64,000 nt of DNA, taken from positions 992,001 to 1,056,000 of the forward strand of contig JAUCEF010000001.1 in assembly GCA_033558025.1 (NCBI GenBank), written 5' to 3'. The stretch is from Phytophthora sp. 'mugwort'. Taxonomy: Eukaryota; Oomycota; Peronosporomycetes; Peronosporales; Peronosporaceae. Within the stretch, counting starts at the first letter, position 1, and the number at the start of each line of letters is the position of its first letter. This document shows, piece after piece, positions 54,239 to 64,000 of this stretch. Both the position numbers and the translations under genes were made by a program. Under the pieces are notes generated by a model, which searched no databases, was not told the DNA's origin, and worked only from the letters and a program-made list of their open reading frames with translations.

Positions 54239-54405
54239 AGGTTTTTTCTTAACATTATTTTACAAGGAAAATAGGTTTATTGTTTCGAATAGCAGCTGGT
54301 GTTTCTTATCAGACAGCCGATCGATAGCCTCAGAGGCTCTGAGTCAGAGCGTAAGGGGCCATCTATCACATATAAGATAGGTCTGAGAAGGGTTAAACCT
54401 TCATT
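54239..54405 (+). repeat. Terminal repeat of element 2, also the CRN 5' flank
   Basis: Aligns with 13691-13845 (see there). Begins AGGTTTTTTCTTAACATTAT and ends in AGATAGGTCTGAGA plus AGGGTTAAACC, 108 bases before the CRN start codon. It therefore lies where the CRN promoter is expected. Confidence 0.6.
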
Positions 54406-54513
54406 ACAGTTCCTGCAACCTATGTGACCACACCATTGTTTCCCACCTAACTACGATTGAAAAATTCTTTCCTTTCCACTCCTCATTCGAAAATCTGCCG
54501 CCTCAAGTACAAG

Positions 54514-56470
54514 ATGGTGGAGGTGACCCTGATATGCGCTCTGGTTCGGGAAAAAGTCGCCTTTCCCGTGGATATCGATAGCAAAAAGATGGTGGCCATA
54601 TGAAGGAGACTATCGCAGCAAAGCTGGCTGAGAGGCTCAAGTGTAATGCAGTCGACCTGCAGCTCTTCCTGGCGAAGACGGCAGACGGCAAGTGGTTGTC
54701 AGACGAAAGTGACGCTGCGCTCAGGCTGGAGAAAGGAGAGGTTCACAAAGACATTCAGATAGTGATCGATGGAGAGCAGATTAAGGCTTCGAAGACGTTG
54801 GAACACTGGCTGTTCGAAAAGAACAAAATGCCGCAGCCATCCACTGACCAAATCCACGTGCTGGTGGTACCTTCAGAAGGGTCGACTGGCGCGGAATCGA
54901 AACAAAACGCAAAACTTTCTACTGGCGATGATGCTGAAACAGTACATGGTTTCTGGCGACTTACCCCAGAAAGACGACTTTTTGGAGTTGTTTGAATGGA
55001 CTGGTGACGATTGCGGGAAGATAATGGACGTCCGAGAGATCAACGACATCGTGCACTTCACTGGGTCCGGAGTTTACGTGCGGAATATATTTTGTGTGTG
55101 CTGGAGAATTTCAAGAACACATATCAAGCTGAGTTTAGCATGCGCAAAGGTGGTCAACAAGCAGTTCATTCTTATGGGAAGTCCAGGAACGGGCAAGAGT
55201 TGCATCTTGGCTTTGTTATGTTTCTACATCGCAGTTCATTACAAACGACCAGTCGTCTGGTTCCGCAGGGTTTATGGTGGGATTTATCCCTCAGCTACGC
55301 GATTGTTCTATGAAGGCAAGTATTACGAATGGCACGACGACAGCGGTAAGATCTTTGAATCTCTTTACGATGCAATGTAGGTTAGCGGTATCTACCCGAT
55401 CAAGTGCTGGTTCTGTCTTGACGGGATGGTTGAGAGCGAAGTAAAGGAGAAAAATTGGCTCACTAAGTACAAGTTGCTGGCAACGTCTGGACAATTCTCG
55501 CCGAAAAGTGAAGCAATGCAATTCACGAACAGGTGCCTTGTACCGTACTGGAAGCGGCGAGATTTGGAAGTTTTCGGCCTTAACCACGAACAGATGCATG
55601 AGAGCGACGTCGATGCTCGCTTCTTTGTGTCCGGAGGAAGCGTGAGCGAGTTCTTCAGTGATGAGGTCAGAGAAAATGTGCATGTAGCATTGGCACTTAT
55701 TCAGTTGCCTGAACATGCGAGGAATCTGCTCACAGAGATCGGAGTTGGCTCCAACAAGCAGATTGACCGTATCCGCATGCGGGGTGTGCAAGACCGCAAC
55801 AATGCGGAGCACTACGTGAATTCAGAGAAGTGGACCTGCTGTGTGATGTCGAAATTCGCGTTGCAGTCCAACTTCTTTGAACAGCTGATGTCTATTGCAC
55901 AGGGGATGAAGGACGATCGTCTCGAAGGTGTTGCGTTTGAGGGATATTTCCACTCGTCAGTGCGTCATCACCGGTCCATTCGGGTGCAGTATTGCAAGTA
56001 CGATAACGTGGATCGAAGGGCTGTCCAGGACTGGGAGAATATTATGCATGAGGAGGTGGGTTTGATCGAGTTGAATGGGCCTGTTTTGGTCAAGTGCGAA
56101 GGTGGAAACAGAGGGAATGCGTAACAGTGTGGAGAGCTGGGCCGCAAATCCTTTCATAATGAACTACTGGATCCCCGCAACCAGTCTGTATGAAATAATC
56201 GATGCAGTTGCCAGATGAAGGCTTCCCCACGGTGTGGAGCGGTTTTGCTTCCTACAGTTGACGAAGGCCACCACTCACAAGCGCAATGCAGATATTCTTT
56301 GTGAATTTGCGCAGCCATTCGTAACTAAGCAGTTGCCAGTGTGCTATATTGCGCTTCTTCCTAACGATCCTGACGAGGACAAGAGACGCAGGTTCCGATT
56401 AAATCCTGCGGTGATCACGCAGAGACAGTTTTGGATCACATCCGTCTTTATGTCGCGCGTTTTCAAGTGA
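54514..56470 (+). pseudogene. CRN (Crinkler) effector gene with LFLAK header, P-loop NTPase/nuclease type (element 2)
   Basis: The N-terminal CRN header is unmistakable: ATG 54514 gives MVEVTLICALVREKVAFPVD; after a one-base frameshift at 54600 come LQLFLAKTADGKWLSDESDA with the LFLAK motif, DIQIVIDGEQIKASKTLEHW and the closing HVLVVPSEG. Further frameshifts follow. The C-terminal part has a Walker A segment ILMGSPGTGKSCILALL at about 55165, FCLDGMVESEVKEKNWLTKY, YKLLATSGQFSPKSEAMQFT and PYWKRRDLEVFG, and ends with CYIALLPNDPDEDKRRRFRL, resembling the nuclease end of CRNs. The LFLAK header normally directs translocation into host cells; the C-terminal domains act in the nucleus. It is broken by at least four frame changes or stops. 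Confidence 0.8.
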
Positions 56471-56601
56471 CGCCATGGCATGAGAACATTAACACTACAA
56501 GTAGTTAGCCTTGAGTTGCTATTGGTTGCGTTTATTCTATGGTGTAGGGCCTGTCTGGCTGCAGTCATACGTCGGGTCATCAATGACTGTATTCATCAAA
56601 G

Positions 56602-56803
56602 ATGACAAACTCCCGAGCAATACCTGACTAACAAAGAGCGCATCAAGGAGGCGCAGAAGCGCTACTATCAGCGCACTCGTGAAGCTCGCTTAGGCTATCA
56701 AAAGCGGTGTGACGACAAGAATAGAGATCAGATAAGCGAAAACTTAAAAGCGAACCTAATCCAAGCGAAAGCGAACCAAACACCGAAAGCGAACTTAACT
56801 AAT
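56602..56803 (+). pseudogene. Small basic protein next to polymerase (element 2), decayed
   Basis: Counterpart of 29339-29554. A base change and deletion after the ATG shift the frame so that the direct reading stops after nine codons; the conserved block RYYQRTREARLGYQK and the SEPN-type tail remain readable in other frames. It lies 130 bases after the CRN end. Confidence 0.5.
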
Positions 56804-56860
56804 TTAATTACTTCGAAGTAGTTTTTTTCCTCACATAGAAAGTCAAGTCATATATAGGCG

Positions 56861-59800
56861 GGCACCTACACCATCTGAATTAATTCATTAAAATTCAAAA
56901 ACTTTCTATGGGACCATAATATAAAGTCAATCCTGATACGACATCCAGTAATTATAAAGTCATTACCACCAGAATAATATCGCCACAAATATATAGCAAA
57001 TATGTTGCCTTACGAGCGTGAAGGACTAAAGCGATTAAATATTAATTTAATCAGCGATTATCGCGTTAAGGTTCGAGGTAGAACTGGGAAGCTGGTTTAT
57101 GTTAGCAACATTACTCGCCGAGAAATCAAAGGTTGGTTGCAAAGCAGTACAAAGTTTCTATCAAAGACTTGGTGAAGGAGATATTCAAGGACTATAAGAC
57201 CGACCCAAAATATCGTTTCTACAGCGGTCAGCATATGGAGTCTCATCTATGCGAGGGTATCCAGCCCTCGGAGTTCTACGATAAGCTTGAGCATATTCTC
57301 TCTACGCAAACCAATGCATTCAAGGTGAATGTTGCTCTCGGCTACGACTGATTAGTCTCAGCGATGAGAATGAAACCATGTAATTTCACCCGAATCTCGG
57401 TAATACCTACATGTTTAATACTCCTGTTGCGGTCAATACTAAAGCTGATATTCGAAAGAAAATTATTTCGGAAATCAGGTCTATGGATCTGGCTAACAAG
57501 CTGAACTACCCCAGCTCTGGATACAAGGTCAAGGCGATTACTGGTTTTAAGATTTCATCTACCATCGCAACCATGCTCTTGGTGATAGCGAAGCTGTCAT
57601 TCCTAAGATCATTCGCGAAAACAAGTATGTTATTAACTTTCCCAAGCCGAACCATAAATGTGGCTTCCATTGCATTGCATGGCATTCGCTGCAAAATCCT
57701 AAGAAGGACCCTGAAGAATCCAGGTTCAGGTGAAGGAGGCATTCAAGCGCTACTGTTCTTACAAGGGTACTAACTACAGACTGAGTCTGTTCAAAAGCTT
57801 TAAGCCTATTGACATTCTTCAATTCGATGAGGTTGAGGACTGCTTCCAGCTTGCTATAAATATTTATAAGATGGATTTTTCCTCAGGGAACTTTGAATGC
57901 ATCCGTCGCTCGGACAATGCGTTTGAATCCATGGCCATTCTATATCATGAGAACCACACTCTATACATTAAGAGCATCGATATGCTTTAAAGCAGTATCA
58001 ATGTCCTAAGTGTGAAATGATTTTCATTAGCGCTGACAAGCTTAGCAACCATAAGAAGAACCAATGTGAGCTTGTCAATATTGAAAGTATCCCGATTGAG
58101 CCAACTATTTACATACCGCCTCAGAACTCCATCAGATTAATGCTAACGAAGTACTCCATTAAGAAAATTGTCACTACATCGATCACTTCATCGTGTGTGA
58201 TTTTGAGGCTATACTGAAGCCGACAGGTATCCAGCACAGTGAACAGCACAGTCTTCACTAATGAACACATTCCTGTTTCAGTGTCAATAGCTGACAGTCT
58301 TTCCGGGGAAGTAAGATGCTTTGTAAACGATGAGCCAAAACCTTTGCTAAAAGATATGTTTGATTACATTAGAGAGTCGGTTTGCAGATTCAGGAGTGCA
58401 ATGTTCAAAAGTATAAGCCACTTCTCAAAGAAGACTATCGAAGCCCACGGCCTTCGTGGTATGGAGATCCCTGGGTTAAAGCTTGGGAAGAAGTACTCAA
58501 CGGATGACGTTGATACCTGGATCAAGGATGGAGATTATGCCAATTTCTTTGATTTCCATAAAACAATTTCCTTAGGGAAGAAGAGGTCTGATTATGGTAG
58601 AATCAAGCAACAGCTCGATCAGGTACCAGTATTGGGGGTTCAACTGGTCGATACGATATCAACTTGATTAAAAGCGAGCTATTTGCTGTTATTGGCACGG
58701 CGAACATCAAATCTGTGGTCAAGAATCCAAGCTATATGTGCTTGCTACTTCGGACATGAAGCCGCTTGATATTAGCAATTATATTCCAGCAGGAACAAGC
58801 TATGAAATATATTTAAGTACATATCTCGGTGGATGCAAGTGTGATGACAAGATTCAACGTTTCTGTGGTCTTGGGAAGGGGCTATTTCCATATGAGTACA
58901 TCAAAACTTTCGAGCTGCTTAACGTGACCAACATCCCTCCAAATCAGCATTCGACAGTGCGCTGCGCGGCACAGCGTTACCAACGCTGACTACGAGCGAG
59001 TAAGGTTCGTGCACTATGAGATGAAGTTTATCAACACTTTACTTATCTGGTACAATAACTTAGAAGTGGTACCATTCATCAAGGCTATCAAGGCCAGCGT
59101 GAATTGATTAAGCGTGTTGATCTCGACATGTTCGCTGATGGTGTCTCGCTATCGGGGCTCTCGGAGAAGGTTATGTATCAAGCTTGCTTCAACGAGCTCC
59201 AGCACCCCAAAAAAACAACCGCTAAGGCTTTCAGATTCCCAGTTAAGCGCATGAGCGGCTACAAGCACCAGGATGTAGTCGCCAAGCGTGAGTTCAATAT
59301 GACCCTTGATCACTTGGACACGTTGCTGAAAAAGCAAAAATATCTGTGTGGTCTATGCTGGTGTCAGCTGACTGTCGATCCTTCATCAGCCGATCGCATT
59401 AATGACCAATTGGGGCACAATGACGCTAATGTCCTCATCACATGCGTTCAATGCAACCTCGCACGCATAGACATGTCCCTCGGTGGATTTCGCTTCAAAA
59501 AACTACTTGAGTTCAACTCGGACAAGCTTGTCTATTCGATTGACAGGGAGGAGAAGGATATTTACTGAAACATGAAGACAAACATAGCTGGCGGACCCTC
59601 AATCATATTTAACCGCTACGCTAAGCGCAACGAGACTAAGATATGTGATGGTAAGCTCGTGAAAAAAATCATCGGCACGACGCCAATGCTCTATACATCT
59701 GTGCGCTTGGTAATAACATGCCTTGTGGACGCCTTATCACTATTGAAACTTATCCAGAAACGTATTCTTGAGGACATCCAGAACGACAAAATCTTGGGCT

Positions 59801-61621
59801 TTTATTGAGTATGATATTCGATCTCCAGATCACCTGAAAGACTATTTTAGTGAAATGACTCCGATTTCCAAAAATACACTGTTTGACTGTACTAACGAGA
59901 AGATCATTGATGATCATATGTTTAAGTACAGCGAGGCACGAAAAAAGAACAAAGACAAGCCTGTACGCAAGCTGATTGGAAGCTACTTTTGTGAAAAGAT
60001 TCTGATCTACACTCCACTACTCAAGTGGTATCTGTCTCATGAAATCGAAATCACTAAGACTTACAGTTTCATTAAAGCCAGCGCTCACAGGGCTTTTGCC
60101 CCATTCATGGAGGCTGTATCGAGCGCACGTCGTGTCGGTGATGAGGATAAGAGTAAGGCTATGATTACGGAGGTGATGAAATTGGTTGGCAACTCGGCGT
60201 TTGGGCGATCGGGCATGGAGATGAGTAAGCACAAACAGGTTTAGTACGAGTCAAATGCCGACAAGATCAAGTCACGTATTGAACACTTCACGTTTCATGG
60301 GTTAGAGGAGCTGAACGATTCCTGTGAGAACCTATGAAGAAGCGTCGTCTCAATAACAAGAAGCCAATCCATTTGTCCATAGCCATCTATCAGCATGCGA
60401 AGCTACGCATGCTCGAGTTCTACTACGATTGTATTGACTTCTACTTTGATCGATCCGATTTCTAGTCCCAAGAAATGGACACGGACTCTGCCTACATCGC
60501 TTTCAGCTGCAATAATCCATTCCAGAAGTGTGTCAAACCTGAGCTACGTGATCACTTCAAACAACACTAGTACGATTGGTTCCCACGCGACTATAACACG
60601 GAAGTGACTACGTTTGACCGTCGAACCCCTGGTCTATTCAAGGATGAATGGTTCGGGGATGCTATGGTCTCGCTCTCGAGTAAGAACTATGCTTGCTATC
60701 TTCCAGACGAGTCATACAAGGTGAAGGTTTCAGCTAAGGGAGTACAACAAAGTCGTGGTGGCAATGAGGATGTACTCAACCCTTTGGAATTTGAGTCTGT
60801 TGTGCGCGACCGCATCACCCTTCGTGGTACTAATAAGGGATTTAGACTGTTAAATGAATTTAAATCAATCACTACATACACTCAGACAAAACTGCCTTAT
60901 ATTTCTACGACAAGCAACAAGTGCCTGAGGATGGAATTGGTACCATCCCTCTTGATCTTTAGAGGTTCTCCGACTTATCACATGCTCTTTTCTTTGAATA
61001 TTATATATGAATTATGGACACGATGACGGTGAGGTCGCTGATCACACCCACAAGTGCGAGCGAACAGCTCAATGATCTCCTCACGCAAACTATACTACAA
61101 CCCTAAAACTGGTTACGTTCGGGCTCAATCACTTTATCAGAAGGCTCGAGATATAGATTCTAAAATAATGTTAAAGACTGTGAAGGAATGGTATGCTACT
61201 CAATCAGATATCCAGCAGTTTCAAGAGCAAAAGAAGCGATACGATGTGTTCAAAATCGCCTCTCACAACCCCAACGCTTGGCAGATAGATCTTGCTTTCT
61301 GGGGTAACAACCGATTCTGACTGGTATCAATATCAACTCCTGCACCGGTTACGCAAAGCTATTGGTGAATAAGACTGCGCCTATAGTTTTAACAGCCTCA
61401 AAGCGTTTGTTCGACTCCACAAAGTCGATATTTTAAGGGCGATAATGGTAGTGAGTTCATGCATGCGCAAGCTCAAAAAATTTAAAATCAAAGAGATAGC
61501 GCATTTTAACAACGAGAACGGTGATCATGGGACTATGGGAAAAATTGAAAGATTTAACCGAACTATAAAGCAGAGACTAACCAAGATTTGGCTGACCGGG
61601 GTTTCACCCACTCCATCTCCT
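56861..61621 (+). repeat. Near-identical inverted arm, copy 2
   Basis: Inverted copy of 24536-29297, same length within a base or two. Differences seen are few (for example IQPSEF versus IQPSDF, AVNTKAD versus AVSSKAD). Confidence 0.9.
57001..61026 (+). pseudogene. Protein-primed DNA polymerase B (element 2)
   Basis: Same gene as in element 1, start MLPYEREGLKRLNINLISDY at 57001. The pieces and their breakpoints coincide: HKKNQC finger near 58060, ExoI CDFEAILKPT near 58200, HNH-like insert near 59340, motif A region near 59690, motif B GNSAFGRSGMEMSKHKQ to 60241, motif C MDTDSAYIAF near 60475. In-frame TAG codons at 60242, 60463 and 60568 and frameshifts near 60334 and 59790 are the same as in copy 1. 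From 60334 to 61026 only the two TAG codons interrupt one frame. Confidence 0.85.
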
Positions 61622-62135
61622 AAGCGGATTATACAAAAGCTAATCAATGACGTTATTGACAACTACAACAGCACTGGTCATCGATCGATTGAAATGTCAA
61701 GTAATGGCGGCAGATCTGACTCCTAACCAAGATGAAGCCGATAAGATTAAGAACGAGTTTAGCGTTGGGGTCAATGTGCTCTATCGACTAAAAAAGGGAT
61801 GTTTGACAAGGAAATTGCACGCTGGAGCAAGGCTGTATATTCAGTGGTAGGGATTGATGGCTATCGAGTACAAATCCGCTCGTAAATGGCACACACTTTA
61901 CAATGCTCCAAAATGACCTAAAAAACGGTTCAACCAGAGACAACTGATGCTACAATCAATCGAGGCGATATCCTTGAAGCTGAGGAGATCTTAGATCACA
62001 AATATATGCGAACTGGTAAGTTCAAATACTTAGTTCCATGGCTCGGAAATGAACCTGATTCCTGGGAGCCACAAGATAATCTCAAATTAGTCAAAACGAG
62101 TAGAGGTCAACTCTTGAAAAAGAGTATTGGCTGAC
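61054..62135 (+). pseudogene. Polinton DDE integrase with C-terminal chromodomain (element 2)
   Basis: Same N-terminal piece as copy 1 (RKLYYNPKTGYVRAQSLYQK; NPNAWQIDLAFWGNN) and stop after it, then GDNGSEF-like second Asp near 61440, GDHGTMGKIERFNRTIKQRL with the catalytic Glu, and a diverged tail. The chromodomain is better kept than in element 1: LDHKYMRTGKFKYLVPWLGN then EPDSWEPQDNLKLVKTS near 62000-62090. Frameshifts near 61710 and 61800 differ from those of copy 1. Confidence 0.8.
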
Positions 62136-62276
62136 TCACAAATGCGACATAACTGGCTTAATAATAAATTGGATCAAGACATCCTCTTTAGCTTTGACTC
62201 AAGCATATTACTTCCACTATTTTATTGAGCATTTTTGGAAATATCTGACTGGATATATAGTCACCAACCCATAAGG

Positions 62277-62486
62277 ATGTGTAAGGACTGCTTAGGAAAG
62301 GAAGGTGAGCTTGCTAAGCTTCGGCGAAATTGTGGGTCATTCGGGAAAGTGAGCGGCATTAACGACGAGTTGCTGAATCTTGATACAGCCTCCAACTTCC
62401 GTAAAGCAGTTATCAATTGTAAATATCGACGCCAATTGGAAGCAATCTTTGGCGTACCGTTCCATTGCGTTATAAATCGTATTTAG
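62277..62486 (+). CDS. Small CxxC protein downstream of integrase (element 2)
   Basis: 69 codons from ATG 62277: MCKDCLGKEGELAKLRR...NFRKAVINCKYRRQLEAIFG. Better preserved C-terminus than the element 1 copy (23677-23877). The upstream extension of the frame to 62235 is not conserved, so 62277 is preferred as start. Function unknown. Confidence 0.45.
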   Translation: MCKDCLGKEGELAKLRRNCGSFGKVSGINDELLNLDTASNFRKAVINCKYRRQLEAIFGVPFHCVINRI

Positions 62487-62613
62487 CTCGCTAAGTGAAC
62501 GAAACCATATCCGTCATTCTTATGCCAAAAATTTCGTCATGATTCAGTTATGCCAAGCTACTGGTAATTATGACCACTATTTTTTATGGTTTGCGTGATA
62601 TAGAGACGGCACA

Positions 62614-63000
62614 ATGTTTCCCAATTCGCCCCTCGCTCGGACAGAGAGCATAAACGACAGGAGGTTCTTGAAAGGTCTCAAAGACGTGTTCAGCAAGCCA
62701 AAGTCATGCTGGAGATGCATGAAGGTGCGTCGATATTTCAAGTGGAATAACTACTCTAACAAAGAAACCAACTAGACTGTTATGTGGGTTGGTTCTGATG
62801 AGGCTTTTCCGTCAGAAGTAAAGCAAACCCTGAATGGTATTATTTATCAAGTAATAGCTCAATCAGACTAAGAGAAAAACGCTGATGAAAACTCTAGAAA
62901 AAGCCCTGAGGTCTCAACAATTCCAGTGATGACTGATGTTGGAATAAATTCGAGTCCGGTACATCTGATGGAGGATATCAGGCAACTACTCAAACTCTGG
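62614..63000 (+). pseudogene. MFPN-type unknown Polinton protein, N-terminal remnant
   Basis: Starts MFPNSP and keeps DNA similarity to 23538-23230 of element 1, including CGTGTTCAGCAAGCCAAAGT near 62683 and AAAAGCCCTGAGGTCTCAAC near 62900. It is broken by many frameshifts and loses similarity by about 63000. Confidence 0.45.
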
Positions 63001-63050
63001 ATGCTGAAATTGATAATAATGCTCGTACATGAGCCGGAGTTAATACTACT

Positions 63051-64000
63051 ATGTCCTAATTCCTGAGTAATCTACAAGATGCTATGATCTAATAACTGCA
63101 CTAATCTGCAACTTTCATCGGTAGATTACGTGAATTTTGTACACAGCAATGGAAAGCACTTATACAGTTAAGGCAAACGACTACGTTAAGTCAGGACCAC
63201 AGAAGGTCTACTTTGGGCAGCCATAACTTTCCTCCAAGATCGATTGTGAGAGTTTTAATTGCACTAACCACGCGCCGCCGCTATGCGGTGGTAGTGAAAG
63301 TTGGTGAGAGCCCATTTCGCTCGCTCCAGAGTTCGCTCCATTGCTAAGAAAAGCTACCTACGCATCGCACCGGTAGTAGCGCCTCCGCTCCGATCGCAGG
63401 GGCTCGCTGTGTTAAGTTAGAAATTGAGCTACCTACGCCTTCGACATCTGTAGGATAGGGGGGGGGGGCTCCGGTCCCGCTAGATACGTAGCGGTTTAAT
63501 ATCCTTTGCTTCGCTCGGCAGCATATTAGCTAATCGCGGGGCCGCCTTCGCTCAGCTCGGCAGCTTTTTTGTCCAATGGAAAGGCATAAAAAGCGTGACG
63601 GAGTTAATAAAGGTACTGCTGACAATCTAACAGACAGACTGACAGGTCGCTGCCGTTGATGTTTAGTAATATACGATATTTATAGCGTTGAAGGAATCTC
63701 ACATGCTTTTCCAGTTTCAAAAATAGGCTTGGTTTGAGTACGTTTCATTCGAACAAAGCATACGTTACGATAAGTAGCAGAAAACCGGTTAAGTCATTAA
63801 TTTGACTTGCTTTCTATATTACTCCGGGTATAAAACATCCAGTTAAAACTTGCGCTTAACTCCGATTTTTCCCTATATAAATATATTTTCATGAGACAGT
63901 AAATTAAAAATTAATAAGATTGTACAATAGTGTTGAAGCTACAAGCTCGCCACGTACATAACGGGATCTGCATGAGGCTGTTGCGTTTGTCGTTGTTGCT
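63051..64000. other. Unassigned right edge of the window
   Basis: No gene recognised. A G+C-richer stretch at 63270-63570 contains several TTCGCTCGGCAGC-like phrases and a 12-base G run near 63461. No terminal repeat of element 2 is visible here on either strand. Confidence 0.35.

Larger units (their letters stand above)
54239..63050 (+). mobile_element. Maverick/Polinton-like element 2, polymerase half
   Basis: Inverted relative to element 1. Order: AG-started terminal repeat, CRN gene, small basic ORF, polymerase B, integrase with chromodomain, CxxC protein, start of the MFPN-type gene. Recognisable homology to element 1 fades at about 62960-63050; no capsid, ATPase or protease genes follow within the window. 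It is thus truncated, or its other half is replaced. Confidence 0.75.

Noticed and set aside
63051..64000. Right terminal repeat of element 2
   Set aside because: I looked for the reverse complement of the AG-started repeat and did not find it; element 2 appears truncated before this.

Overview
The window looks like repeat-rich nuclear DNA of an oomycete, most likely a plant-associated Peronosporales species such as Phytophthora or a relative. The evidence is two Crinkler (CRN) effector genes, one with a clear LFLAK-type header; two tandem genes of the oomycete M96 mating-specific family; a single short GT-AG intron in a compact host gene; and Copia, Gypsy, MULE, pogo and Harbinger-like relics of oomycete type. 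All family calls come from motif recognition by eye; no database search was run.

Host-type genes are few: a SAM-dependent methyltransferase (3735-4757, minus) diverging from a probable SAPS-domain phosphatase regulatory protein (4920-7188, plus, two exons), and the two M96-family genes (50518-51879 and 52283-53728). Nearly everything else is mobile DNA, mostly broken.

The main content is two inverted copies of a Maverick/Polinton-like virus-type element. Element 1 (about 13691-31930) keeps a nearly full gene set. From its left terminal repeat inward: an ExoX-C-like protein, double jelly-roll major capsid protein, adenain-like protease, a small basic virion-type protein, penton-like minor capsid protein, packaging ATPase, a fibre with an S74 chaperone tail, several unknown conserved proteins, a DDE integrase with chromodomain, a protein-primed type B DNA polymerase carrying an HNH-like insert, a small basic ORF, and finally a CRN gene. 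Element 2 (54239 to about 63050) has the same order in the opposite orientation, but only from the terminal repeat through CRN, polymerase and integrase; the capsid half is missing or lies outside the window. The terminal-repeat-like sequence, starting with AG as Polinton termini do, is found outside the CRN gene in element 2 and at the capsid end of element 1. This is the pattern expected if CRN is cargo inside the element.

The polymerase-integrase blocks (24536-29297 and 56861-61621) are almost identical and share the same stop codons and frameshifts, while sequence on both sides is clearly diverged. This points to gene conversion or a recent exchange between already dead copies.

Other regions: MULE relic (1-855); pogo relics (2547-3165 and 40324-41065); Gypsy relic on the minus strand (7612-10326); Harbinger-like relic (about 12011-12208); Gypsy relic on the plus strand (31915-38630) with a single LTR between a chromodomain tail and a new gag leader; tandem repeats (39299-39750); Copia relic on the minus strand (44042-48380) with LTR-like repeats at 41821-42072 and 48385-48632, interrupted by a 262-bp foldback repeat and a chromodomain/OTU-like remnant.
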